Shown here: positions 55,419 to 63,503 of the stretch, piece by piece
Numbering within the stretch: the first letter of the stretch is position 1
How the letters are laid out: each line of letters begins with the position of its first letter
NCBI GenBank assembly: GCA_026005175.1
Contig: BPKO01000003.1
Coordinates: 124,001-188,000, forward strand
Direction of reading: 5' to 3'
Origin: Candidatus Tectimicrobiota bacterium
GTDB taxonomy: Bacteria; Tectomicrobia; Entotheonellia; Entotheonellales; Entotheonellaceae
Length of the DNA stretch: 64,000 nt
Program-made: the position numbers and the translations under genes
The notes under the pieces: generated by a model
Told to the model about the DNA's origin: nothing
Seen by the model: only the letters and a program-made list of their open reading frames with translations
Databases searched by the model: none

Positions 55419-57771
55419 GTGGGCGTTCGCTACTTTGGTGCCACCGTCACCCGCCGTGAGGATCCGCGCCTGCTTACTGGCAGCGGCCGCTACGTGGACG
55501 ACATCCGGCTGCCGGGCATGCTGCACGCTGCCGTGGTGCGCAGCCCGCATGCCCATGCCCGCCTGCGCGCCGTCCGCCTGGAGGCCGCCCGCGCCCACCC
55601 CGGGGTGGCCGGGGTCTTTGCCTACGCCGACCTGCAGCACTGGCTCAAGCCCATGCCCGCCGCCGGCCTGCCGCCGCCCAAGCTCGAGCAGCGCCTGCAG
55701 CTGCTAATGCGCACCACGCCGCAGTATCCCCTGGCCCGCGACCGCGTGCGCTACGTGGGCGAACCGGTGGCCCTGGTGGTGGCCAGCAGCCGCGCCGTGG
55801 CCGAAGACGCTGCCGAGCGGGTGCAGGTCGACTACGAGCCGCTGCCGGCGGTGGTAGACGCCGAGGCGGCCCCTCGCCCCGGAGGCGCCGCGGCTGTTTC
55901 CCGACTGGCCGGACAACGTGGCGGTGCGCTTTACCCACCGCGTGGGCAACGCCGAGGCGGCCCTGGCGCGGGCCGAGGTGGTGGTGCGCGAGCGCTTCCG
56001 GGTGCAGCGTTACACCGGCACCCCCATCGAGTGCCGCGGCCTGGTGGCCGAGCCGCACGGGGGTGGCGAGCGCCTCACCCTGTGGGACGCCACGCAGTTT
56101 CCGCACTTCGTGCAGAGCGCTCTGGCCGAGGTGCTGGGCTGGCCGGCGCACCGCATCCGCGTCGTGGCTCCGGACGTGGGCGGTGGCTTTGGCGTCAAGG
56201 CCAGCCTCTATCCCGAAGAGATCTTGGTGCCCCTGGCCGCCTTGCTGCTGCGGCGGCCAGTGAAGTGGATCGAAGACCGGCGCGAGCACTTCATGGCTTC
56301 GATTCACTCGCGCGAGCAGATCCACGACGTGGAAATTGGTGCCACGCGCGACGGTCGCCTCCTTGCCTTCCGTGACCGCCTGCTGGTGGACCAGGGCGCC
56401 TACAACCCCTGGGGCATCGTGCAGCCGTACAACAGCGTGGCGCACATGCTGGGGCCTTATCGCATTCCCCACTTTACGGCCGAGGCGTGCATGGTGCTCA
56501 CCAACAAGACCCCCCACGCCCCTTACCGCGGCGCCGGGCGCCCGGAGGCGGTGTTCGTCATGGACCGCGCCCTCGACCGCCTGGCGCAGGCTTTGGGGCT
56601 CGACCCGGCAGAGCTGCGGCGGCGCAACCTGGTGCGGCCCGAAGAGATGCCTTACGACACCGGCCAGCTTTACCGCGACGGCGAGCCCCTGGTTTACGAC
56701 TCCGGCGACTTCCCCCAGGCCCTGGAGCGGGCCCTGGAGGCCATCGGCTACGCCGACTTTCGCACCGAGCAGGAGGCGCTGCGCGCCCGCGGCATTTACC
56801 GCGGCGTGGGCATCTCGGCTTACATCGAGGGCACGGGCATCGGCCCCTACGAAGGCGCCACCGTCTACGTCGACGCCACCGGCGGCGTCCTGGTGGTCAC
56901 CGGCGCCTGCTCGCAGGGGCAGGGCCACGAGACCACCCTGGCGCAGATTGCCGCCGATGCCATCGGCGTGCCCCTGGAGCGGGTGACGGTGGTTAGCGCC
57001 GACACCGCCGGCCTTCCCATGGGCATTGGCACCTTTGCCAGCCGCAGCGCCGTGGTGGCCGGCAATGCCGTGCACGAAGCGGCAACGCGCGTGCGCCAGA
57101 AGCTGGTGCGCGCCGCGGCGGCGCTGCTGGAGGCTGCCCCCGACGACATCGACATCGACGAGGGCAATGCCTTCGTGCGCGGCGCGCCGCAGTCGGCAGT
57201 GCCCCTGGCGCAAGTGGTACGCGCGGCGCTGCCCACGTACGCCAGTCCCGGGCCGGTAGAAGCCGACTTCGAAGCCACCGTCTACCGCCACGTGCCCACC
57301 GTCACTTACGCCAGCGCCTTTCACGTGGCCCTGGTGGAGGTGGACGTCGACACCGGGGTGGTGACCCTGCTGCGCTACGTGGTGGCGCACGACTGCGGGC
57401 GGGTAATCAACCCCATGATCGTCGAGGGGCAGATCTGCGGCGGCGTGGCTCAGGGCATCGGCGGCGGCCTTTACGAAGAGCTGCGCTACGACGAGGGGGG
57501 GCAGCTGCTGACCGCCAGCTTTATGGACTACTTGCTGCCGGGAGCCACGGAAGTGCCGCCCCTGCAGCTGATTCACCTGGAGTTTCCCTCGCCGCGCAAC
57601 CCTCTGGGCATCAAGGGGGTGGGCGAAGGCGGGGCCATCTCGCCGCCGGCGGCCATTGCCAACGCCGTCGAAGACGCGCTGCGCCCCTTTGGCGTCTGCG
57701 TGCGCCAGACGCCGCTGTCGCCGGAGCGCGTGCGCCACCTCATCGAGCAGGCACAGCAAGGAAGGCAGTGA
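55419..57771 (+). CDS. xanthine-dehydrogenase-family molybdopterin-binding subunit (CoxL-like, form II), frameshifted
   Basis: The reconstructed product is 783 residues. N-terminal region RREDPRLLTGSGRYVDDIRLPGMLHAAVVRSPHAHA, Moco-binding segments GGGFGVKASLYPEE, the loop HAPYRGAGRPEAVF and the catalytic Glu in KGVGEGGAISPPAA. Form I CO dehydrogenases carry AYxCSFR in the active-site loop; here it is YRGAGR, so this is a form II/aldehyde- or heterocycle-oxidising type with unknown substrate. One extra base near 55880-55882 breaks the frame; removing it joins ..RPEAPRLFPDWPDNVAVRF. GTG start with AAAGGA upstream. The small subunit follows five bases later; no FAD subunit gene is present. Confidence 0.88.
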
Positions 57772-57775
57772 AGCC

Positions 57776-58261
57776 ATGGAGCGTCCGCAAACCACCCGTA
57801 CCATTCGCCTGTGGGTCAACGGCAGCGAGGTCGAGCGCACCGTGGAGGCGCGCCAGAGCCTGGCCGACTTCCTGCGCGACGAGCTGGGGCTCACCGGCAC
57901 CCACCTGGGCTGCGAGCACGGCGTGTGCGGCGCCTGCACCGTACTCCTTGACGACGAACCGGTGCGCAGCTGCTTGCTGCTGGCGGTGCAGTGCCACGGC
58001 GCCCACGTCACCACGGTAGAGAGCCTGGCGCAGGGCGACCGGCTGCATCCGTTGCAGGAGGCCTTCATGGCCGAGCACGGCCTGCAGTGCGGCTTTTGCA
58101 CGCCGGGCATGCTGATGAGCGCGCTGGCGTTCCTGCGCGAGACGCCCCATCCCACCGAGGAGCAGGTGCGCCAGGCCCTGGCCGGCAACCTCTGCCGCTG
58201 CACCGGCTACCAGGGCATCGTCGCCGCCGTGCTGCGCGCGGCGCGCCAGGGCATCGCCTGA
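57776..58261 (+). CDS. 2Fe-2S small subunit of a CoxS/xanthine-dehydrogenase-type enzyme
   Basis: 161 residues. Plant-type 2Fe-2S cysteines in GCEHGVCGACTVLLDDEPVRSC and the second cluster in CGFCTPGM..LCRCTGYQG. It passes electrons from the Moco subunit at 55419. The start at 57776 has AAGGAAGG upstream. Last gene before the island. Confidence 0.93.
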   Translation: MERPQTTRTIRLWVNGSEVERTVEARQSLADFLRDELGLTGTHLGCEHGVCGACTVLLDDEPVRSCLLLAVQCHGAHVTTVESLAQGDRLHPLQEAFMAEHGLQCGFCTPGMLMSALAFLRETPHPTEEQVRQALAGNLCRCTGYQGIVAAVLRAARQGIA

Positions 58262-58783
58262 GGCCGCGGCACGCGCCGGGCTCGACCCCAGCCGCCACGG
58301 CGGACAGCCTCCCGCAGAGCACGTCCGGAAACGCAGAATGCGTAGTACCCTCTTGATCGTGCGCCTTGTGGGAGGTCTCATGCCCTTCGGCCCCTTGCAA
58401 CGGGCCCGGAGACCAAAAGAGCGCGCTTTCATCATCTAGTTCTCAACTGCTTTCATGGCATTCTTCGTGCCATACTCCATTGCCCTCGATTTCATCCCCA
58501 CGCGCTATGGCTTAATTGCCTCCATTCCCTATGCACTGTTGTTTTGGCGTCTGGCTCTTTATGAGAAAGCTCTCCCACATCCAGAAATCGACGGAGGAGC
58601 CAGCCCCTCCCTGGCCTCTTTGGTGCATAGACGGTCTCCCCCAGCAACCCCTCTGGGAACGGCAGTGGGCTGCGCGCGTCTATGGCCAAGAGGAGGCGGC
58701 CTCTCGCCAAGGCATCGGCTGTGGCCAGTTTGCCGATGGCCTAGCAGGGCCCTGGGACCGGCGGAAGCGGGAGGCCCTCGAGT
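58262..58783. other. 522 bases without a supportable gene
   Basis: Frames are open on both strands but none has a ribosome site together with a plausible protein. The one starting at 58455 looks natural for about 40 residues (hydrophobic, IPYALLFWRLALY) and then turns to Arg/Pro-rich shadow. It could be the remnant of a decayed gene. The sequence leads directly into the left copy of the island repeat. Confidence 0.5.
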
Positions 58784-59011
58784 GTCTCGCCGGTTACCAG
58801 AGGGGTCGCCCGGGAAGGCGAGAAAGCGCTCCTCCGCCATGCGGGCGGCTGCCGTGGGCCTTGGCGCCGTCACAGGACGCTTGTCGCTGGCTTTGCGCCT
58901 GGCGCGAAGAAGCAACGCGCAGCACGACGCCTATATACAGCGGCGGTTGTGAGGACGCGCAGCCTGCGATGGCAAGCCCTCCTGCCCATTCACACTTCAA
59001 GACCTGACCCC
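58784..59011 (+). repeat. left copy of the ~228-bp island-flanking direct repeat
   Basis: Starts GTCTCGCCGGTTACCAGAGG and ends TCAAGACCTGACCCC. The second copy (62074-62303) has the same orientation and is nearly identical; the main differences are a short stretch around 58817-58840 and single bases. It contains no intact gene. The sharp right end suggests a mobile-element boundary; a non-autonomous element is the likeliest identity but no inverted ends are visible. Confidence 0.85.
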
Positions 59012-59026
59012 ACATCCCTTGCGCTG

Positions 59027-59055
59027 TTGACAAAAGGCACACAATGCGATAGATT
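59027..59055 (+). promoter_or_regulatory. promoter of the BrnT-type toxin/antitoxin operon, leaderless
   Basis: TTGACA at 59027-59032, 17-bp spacer, TAGATT at 59050-59055. The start codon begins seven bases after the -10, where transcription should start. Confidence 0.7.
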
Positions 59056-59061
59056 CACAAC

Positions 59062-59346
59062 ATGAAATACTTTTCATGGAACAACGAGAAGAACCAAAAA
59101 CTCAAGCAAGAACAAGGAGTCTCTTTTGAAGAAGTTCTCTTCCATATTGTGTGGGGAGACTTACTGGATGTTCTGGAGCACCCGAATCAGGAACGATATC
59201 CAGGTCAGCGCATCTTCGTCGTGAACATCGATGACTATGCATACCTTGTTCCGTTTGTGGAGAGTGAATCCGAAGTGTTTTTGAAGACTGTCATCCCAAG
59301 CCGCAAGGCGACAGATATCTATCTAAGATGGGGGAGAAAAAGATGA
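59062..59346 (+). CDS. BrnT-family toxin
   Basis: 94 residues, MKYFSWNNEKNQKLKQEQGVSF..., ending RKATDIYLRWGRKR: a BrnT-type RelE-fold ribonuclease (WNNEKN, QGVSFEEV, HPNQERYPGQRI, KTVIPSRKATDIY). BrnT toxins cut mRNA and are neutralised by the downstream partner. AT content is much higher than in the surrounding genes, suggesting transfer. No Shine-Dalgarno is present; the ATG coincides with the predicted transcript start. It overlaps the antitoxin gene by ATGA. Confidence 0.85.
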   Translation: MKYFSWNNEKNQKLKQEQGVSFEEVLFHIVWGDLLDVLEHPNQERYPGQRIFVVNIDDYAYLVPFVESESEVFLKTVIPSRKATDIYLRWGRKR

Positions 59347-59618
59347 GAAAGCTTGATAAGGAGGAGAAAGAGCTTCTCGAATCCTTTGAACGAGAAGAAT
59401 GGCAATCGGTTTCAGGAAAGGCAGCCGAGTTTCAACGTTATCGTGAATATGCTCGTGCCACTTTTAAGAAGGATCGTCGGATAAACATCAGGATCTCAAG
59501 AAAGGATCTGGAAGCCCTTCAAAAACGGGCGTTGGAGGAAGGTATTCCTTACCAGACACTGATTGCAAGCATTTTGCATAAATACGCAAATGGTCGTCTT
59601 GTAGAAAGGGAGGCCTAA
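59343..59618 (+). CDS. BrnA/CopG-type antitoxin
   Basis: 91 residues. The N-terminus is charged and helical (KEEKELLESFEREEW); the C-terminus KKDRRINIRISRKDLEALQKRALEEGIPYQTLIASILHKYANGRL is a ribbon-helix-helix DNA-binding domain of the CopG/BrnA sort. It should bind the toxin and repress the operon. GGGGAG six bases before the ATG; ATGA overlap with the toxin gene. Confidence 0.85.
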   Translation: MRKLDKEEKELLESFEREEWQSVSGKAAEFQRYREYARATFKKDRRINIRISRKDLEALQKRALEEGIPYQTLIASILHKYANGRLVEREA

Positions 59619-59771
59619 CGCCCCGGCCGCCGCGGACGGCATTCCGCCGCTGGCGAGGGTCAAGCACGGTTTTGGGGTCCAAAGCCCTCTCTTCGGAGAG
59701 ACGGAAGCTCATAAACATCAACGAGTTTCTCAGTTAAGCCCTGGCCCATATGGCCCATAGTACGGCTCAGA

Positions 59772-60349
59772 CGGTTCACCCCCACGTGCGTGGGGACAAT
59801 AGCGGATCGTCATTTTCACCATAATCATGCGTCGGGTCACCCCCACGTGCGTGGGGACAATGTGCACATCACCGGCTCTCGCGGCTTGACAGGCGGTTCA
59901 CCCCCACGTGCGTGGGGACAATTGACGAAGGCATCCAGGCGCCAGGGAACGGTTCGGTTCACCCCCACGTGCGTGGGGACAATTGCCCCACGAACCCCCA
60001 GCTCCCCGTCCCGTCCGGTTCACCCCCACGTGCGTGGGGACAATCCCAGACGAGCTCGCCCTCGTACCGCACGGGCCGGTTCACCCCCACGTGCGTGGGG
60101 ACAATCGAGTACCGGGAAGCGGCCAAGCGCCTCGGAACGGTTCACCCCCACGTGCGTAGGGACAATCTTGTCGATGGCCTTGGCCAGGCTGATTCCTTCG
60201 GTTCACCCCCACGTGCGTGGGGACAATCCCGAGGGCTGGGGCTGCGTCTTTGACCCAGACGGTTCACCCCCACGTGCGTGGGGACAATGTTGGTGCTACC
60301 GGCGCGCTGAGGTCCTCCATCGGTTCACCCCCACGTGCGTGGGGACAAT
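59772..60349 (-). CRISPR. CRISPR array, type I-E-like, 10 repeats and 9 spacers
   Basis: Ten 29-bp repeats beginning CGGTTCACCCCCACGTG and ending CGTGGGGACAAT on the plus strand, at an invariant period of 61 bp, so all nine spacers are 32 bp. The stem CCCCACG/CGTGGGG is the I-E hairpin. Read on the minus strand the repeat ends GTGAACCG, the I-E-type 5' crRNA handle, so crRNA should be transcribed right to left. Repeat 2 (59833) has G for T and repeat 7 (60138) A for G; the decayed repeat at the left fits the leader-distal end. No leader is visible at the right. Confidence 0.97.
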
Positions 60350-60699
60350 TTGCTCCCCAGCTGATGGGCGTTGGCCGAGAGCTTCAGGCCTACTTGCAGG
60401 AGCCGCTGCGGCGCCCACACCCGGTCTTGGGCCTGAAACGCAGGGGACGCCTTGCCCACGTCGTGAAGTCCGGCCCATAGCGCTATCCAGATAGCCGCTG
60501 CTTCTTGGGATAGACAAAGACTACTCGCAATCCAAGCCCGGCTGGCTTGGTGGAGCGCTCCTTGCCGTAACGCAAGGGCTACCGCAGCCACATCCAGGAG
60601 ATGACACGGAAGCGGGTGATACCCTCTAGCTCCCGTAGCAAGTTTGGCCCAGCAAGCCAGAAGGCTCTGGAGTGAGTGCGCTTGTTGCTCGGACGCCAT
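60325..60699 (-). pseudogene. cas3: 5' remnant of cas3 (HD nuclease domain) running into the CRISPR array
   Basis: The frame starts MASEQQAHSLQSLLACWAKL (GGGGGAAGG upstream) and has Cas3 HD-domain marks: YHPLPCHLLDVAAVALAL and WAGLHDVGKASPAFQAQD. About 105 residues in, the reading frame enters the first array repeat and stops there. The helicase and all later cas genes (cas8e, cse2, cas7, cas5, cas6e, cas1, cas2) are absent. The orientation (cas3 then array, minus strand) is that of an intact I-E locus, so a deletion from within cas3 to within the array is the likely cause. The last ~32 bases before the repeat could instead be a residual spacer. Confidence 0.82.
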
Positions 60700-60705
60700 C
60701 CGCAC

Positions 60706-61182
60706 CTTCCCCCGTTAGGCGAGAGTTCCGTTGTTCCTCTGCGAGCCCCTCCTTGCCATGCAGCACCCAGCTAACTTGCAGAGTGCGTGTTAAAGCATAG
60801 GCATCTCTTGACAGGGAATCGCCCTGCCTGCTGAAGGTCATGGAACCGAGATGGGTCCGATTTTACTCTCGGTATAGCCGGTGTACAAGCCTATGCCCCG
60901 GCTATTGGGCGGTGTAACTCCGGTGCCTGGGAGGATGTGGCTGAGCACGAACGGGTCAGAGGCCCTTTGGCCGCTCAGGGCGGCGGTCCCACCAGCTTTG
61001 GCCCGCTGCCTGTGGGCGGAACTTGTCGTCGATAGGGTAAGGTCTGGCCTTCTCTGACGGCGTCGCCTGTTCCGCAAAAGGAGAGGGGCAGCCCTGACAG
61101 CTGGCGGGGACACGCTGCCGTGTGGCAGGGTGCGTCTTGGAGGGTCGTCCTGCGGCACATGGCCATGCGTGTGAAATTCTGC
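60706..61182. other. 477 bases without a supportable gene, upstream of cas3 remnant and downstream of vapC
   Basis: Frames exist but have shadow-like composition and no ribosome sites. The cas3 promoter lies here. The GC-rich stretch 60950-61120 resembles neither a tRNA nor a known RNA that I can recognise. Confidence 0.5.
60860..60888 (-). promoter_or_regulatory. predicted promoter of the cas3 remnant
   Basis: On the minus strand TTGTAC (60883-60888), 17-bp spacer, TAAAAT (60860-60865), giving a leader of about 150 bases to cas3. Because cas3 and the array are now joined, this promoter could also transcribe the array. Confidence 0.5.
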
Positions 61183-61599
61183 TTATGGGAGCAGCTCAAA
61201 GTAGGGGCAATGCCGTGGACGGATCAGAGAGAAGTGGCGGCGGTCAATCGTCAGGAGACGGTGAATCTTCCGACGCTCTGCGATGGCAACGATCGTGGCA
61301 TCCACGAAACCGATATTGGCATCAGCGTATTGCTCGAGGAGGGTCAAGGCGCGTCGGAGGTCACTGTTGGTGAGATTCTCAACCTGCATTTCGCCTCGCA
61401 AGAGGGAACGGAGAAGCTGTCTTTCTGCGCCTTGTCCAATATAAGTGTTGAGAAGGTAACATGCCTCAGGCAGAACAGTGACAGGCACGATCAACGTATC
61501 TGTCTGAGCTTGGAGGTAAGCGTTGACCCGGTCGTGCCAGGCGTCATCGCGATCGGCCATGGCGTAGAGGACGCCTGTATCTACGACAACCAGGGGCAT
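61183..61599 (-). CDS. VapC-type PIN-domain toxin
   Basis: 138 residues of the PIN ribonuclease fold with its acidic residues: Asp in VVVDTGVLYAMADRDD, Glu in TVLPEACYLL and Asp in NIGFVDATIVAIAER. Starts at the antitoxin stop (TGATG overlap). It cleaves RNA, in known cases tRNA or rRNA. Confidence 0.88.
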   Translation of the reverse strand: MPLVVVDTGVLYAMADRDDAWHDRVNAYLQAQTDTLIVPVTVLPEACYLLNTYIGQGAERQLLRSLLRGEMQVENLTNSDLRRALTLLEQYADANIGFVDATIVAIAERRKIHRLLTIDRRHFSLIRPRHCPYFELLP

Positions 61600-61847
61600 C
61601 AGTTCGCATCCTTCTCCCTGGTGGGGGCTTCCCGCCACAGCAGCTCTTCACATCTTTCCGCGATATCGCGTCGTCCGCTACGACCGATGCCCACAATAGA
61701 GGGAACCCTTTTCGCCCTTTGGTGTTCAGCGATAAACTTGTCTAGAGCTTGCCGAATGACCTCGGCCATGCTGAGGCCCTCTCTGCGGGCAATCTCCCGG
61801 AGTGAGAGCAGCGTCTCTTCATCGGCAAAAATCGTCGTGCGTTTCAT
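61599..61847 (-). CDS. VapB-type ribbon-helix-helix antitoxin
   Basis: 82 residues: MKRTTIFADEETLLSLREIARREGLSMAEVIRQALDKF is a CopG/ribbon-helix-helix DNA-binding module, followed by a toxin-binding tail with an AERCEELLW helix. AAGGAGG precedes the ATG. A 26-bp palindrome over the promoter is the likely autoregulatory operator. Confidence 0.88.
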   Translation of the reverse strand: MKRTTIFADEETLLSLREIARREGLSMAEVIRQALDKFIAEHQRAKRVPSIVGIGRSGRRDIAERCEELLWREAPTREKDAN

Positions 61848-61866
61848 CGCCCTCCTCCTTTCGGGG

Positions 61867-61892
61867 TATACTAGCATATATATGCTAGCATA
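61867..61892 (-). promoter_or_regulatory. palindromic operator and extended -10 promoter of vapBC
   Basis: An 18-bp perfect palindrome (CTAGCATATATATGCTAG, 61871-61888), extended to 26 bp with one mismatch per arm. On the minus strand its end forms TGCTAGTAT, an extended -10, about 20 bases before the vapB start. Binding of the antitoxin here would occlude the polymerase. AT-rich in a GC-rich setting. Confidence 0.7.
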
Positions 61893-62073
61893 GTAGGCAC
61901 GGCGGATCCAGACAGCGGCTGTTCGCCAGCAAAGGCTGGCAATGCCAAGGCGGCTCGGCAGGAGGACAAACCAGCCCTCGTCGCAGCGCAAGCGATGAAC
62001 GCTTGTAACCGCCCGGTTGGCGCCGTCCGTCTTGACGTTTATCCGCTTGCTGGCTGCGCCGAAGAAGCCGCGC

Positions 62074-62303
62074 GTCTCGCCGGTTACCAGAGGGGTCGCC
62101 CGGGAAGGCAAGAAAACGCCCGTCGTCCGCCATGCGGGCGGCCGCCGTGGGCCTTGGCGCCTCACAGGACGCTTGTCGCTGGCTTTGCGCCTGGCGCGAA
62201 GAAGCAACGCGCAGCACGACGCCTATATACAGCGGCGGTTGTGAGGACGCGCAGCCTGCGATGGCAAGCCCTCCTGCCCATTCACATTTCAAGACCTGAC
62301 CCC
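62074..62303 (+). repeat. right copy of the ~228-bp island-flanking direct repeat
   Basis: Starts at GTCTCGCCGGTTACC and ends TCAAGACCTGACCCC like the left copy, in the same orientation. It overlaps the last 15 bases of the convergent ASST-type gene and provides its stop codon. With the vapBC operator it fills the 441-base stretch between vapB and that gene, which holds no other supportable gene. Confidence 0.85.
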
Positions 62304-63398
62304 GTGGCGGGCGCGGGCGATGTCTGCCTCGCTGTAGCGGAAGGCGCGAAAGACCCAGTTGTTGAGCCCCGGCCGTCCCGGCTCATAGAAAAAGTAAGGG
62401 TTGATGTACTCCCACACCACCTCGCCGGCGCGCGTCACCTCGAAGAGGCGGCCGCTGCAGCCCTCGCAGATGAGCGTGTTGCCGTTGGGCAGCCGCTGCG
62501 CCCCGGAAATGTAAGGGCTGAAGAAGTCAAAGAGCGACTGGTCGTGGTACTCCCAGACGATGGCGTTGGTGCGCGGGTCGACCTCGATGACCCGCGAATA
62601 CGACGCAGGATGGTCGCGGCGGTGCATGCCGTTGTCGAAAATGAGCACGTGGCCGCCCTCTAGCGGGCGCGGGTCGTGCTGCTGCGCCAGGGGCGGGCTG
62701 CCCAGCTTCCACAGGATGCGGCCGCTGGGGCGCTCGACCAGCACCACCGTGGAGATGTTGCGGAAGCTCACCAGCAGGTGGCCTTCCGGGGTCTCGGCCA
62801 CGGTGTTGCCGTGCGTCCACTCCTCGCGGTGGTCCTGCGGCGTGATGACCTCGGTCTCCACGTCCAGGTGCTCCCAGCTGCGCCACTCCCACACCACCTC
62901 GCCCTCGGTCGTCACCTCGAGCAAGTAATCGGCGTAAATGCGGCCGTTGGCTTCGGTGCCCGGCAGGCCGCCTTTGATCTGGCGGTGCAGCGCTTCGGGC
63001 ACCGGGCGCAGGCAAAGGAGCATCACGTTGCCGTTGCGCAGCTTGCGGGCGTCGTGGTGGTGGTCGGGATGCTGCACCTGCCACAGCACCCGGCCGTGCC
63101 AGTCGACTTCCATCACCACCCCGCCCTTGAAGCGGCGCCAGGCCTCGAAGCGCTCCAGGTCCTGCATCACTTTGCCGCCGTAAAGCAAGTGGCCGTTGTC
63201 GAGCAAGTAGCCGTAAAGGCCCGGACGGTAGGGCAGCTGCCAGGTGTGCACCACTTCCCCCTGCATGTCGATGAGGTACACGGTGCCGTCGCCAAACATG
63301 GGGGTAAAGAGGGTGTAGCCGGTAAATGCCAGGTCGGGGTCGTACGCCGTCAGCCCGGTGCGGGCGCGGCGGATGCGCTGCTGGTCAACGCGGGTCAT
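62289..63398 (-). CDS. arylsulfotransferase (ASST)/PQQ-like beta-propeller protein
   Basis: 369 residues, no clear signal peptide. Blade motifs repeat as GEVVHTW, GRVLWQV, GEVVWEW, GRILWKL, NAIVWEY and GEVVWEY, the six-blade arrangement of the arylsulfotransferase family; HPDHHHDARKLRNGNVMLL and DHREEWTHGNTVAETPEGHLLVSF are the conserved histidine regions. True ASST enzymes use an active-site His, so sulfotransfer is possible but not shown. The last four residues and the TGA stop are encoded by the right island repeat, suggesting that the original end was replaced. Confidence 0.8.
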   Translation of the reverse strand: MTRVDQQRIRRARTGLTAYDPDLAFTGYTLFTPMFGDGTVYLIDMQGEVVHTWQLPYRPGLYGYLLDNGHLLYGGKVMQDLERFEAWRRFKGGVVMEVDWHGRVLWQVQHPDHHHDARKLRNGNVMLLCLRPVPEALHRQIKGGLPGTEANGRIYADYLLEVTTEGEVVWEWRSWEHLDVETEVITPQDHREEWTHGNTVAETPEGHLLVSFRNISTVVLVERPSGRILWKLGSPPLAQQHDPRPLEGGHVLIFDNGMHRRDHPASYSRVIEVDPRTNAIVWEYHDQSLFDFFSPYISGAQRLPNGNTLICEGCSGRLFEVTRAGEVVWEYINPYFFYEPGRPGLNNWVFRAFRYSEADIARARHGVRS

Positions 63399-63465
63399 CG
63401 GGGTTCCTTTCAGACGCGAAAGTCTCGGGATCCTACGGCCGTCAATGGGGTACCCCCTTCTATAC

Positions 63466-63501
63466 CCCTACGGACGGCCCAAAGCAAGGCCGCCCGTAGG
63501 G
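63466..63501 (+). promoter_or_regulatory. 14-bp inverted repeat directly upstream of the LigB-type promoter
   Basis: CCCTACGGACGGCC (63466-63479) pairs with GGCCGCCCGTAGGG (63488-63501) with one mismatch and an eight-base loop, two bases ahead of the -35 box. Its place in a divergent gap favours an operator over a terminator. Confidence 0.45.
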
Positions 63502-63503
63502 CA

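Noticed and set aside
55645-58203. 852-codon open frame antisense to the CoxL/CoxS genes
   Set aside because: GC-rich antisense shadow: His/Gln/Arg-rich composition, no ribosome site, and the opposite strand encodes a clear enzyme.
58455-58952. Plus-strand frame that opens with a hydrophobic, protein-like segment
   Set aside because: Only about 40 residues look natural, it continues into the repeat and has no ribosome site.
58784-59011. Island repeat as an insertion sequence
   Set aside because: No transposase frame and no terminal inverted repeats are visible; called a repeat only.
59790-60494. Long open frames across the array with repeating PHVRGDN, PPRAWGQ and PTCVGTI peptides
   Set aside because: These are translations of the CRISPR repeat in three frames, each 61-bp unit shifting the frame; they are not proteins.
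60850-61130. Structured RNA upstream of the cas3 remnant
   Set aside because: GC-rich with some short inverted repeats, but no consistent fold or known motif could be traced by eye.
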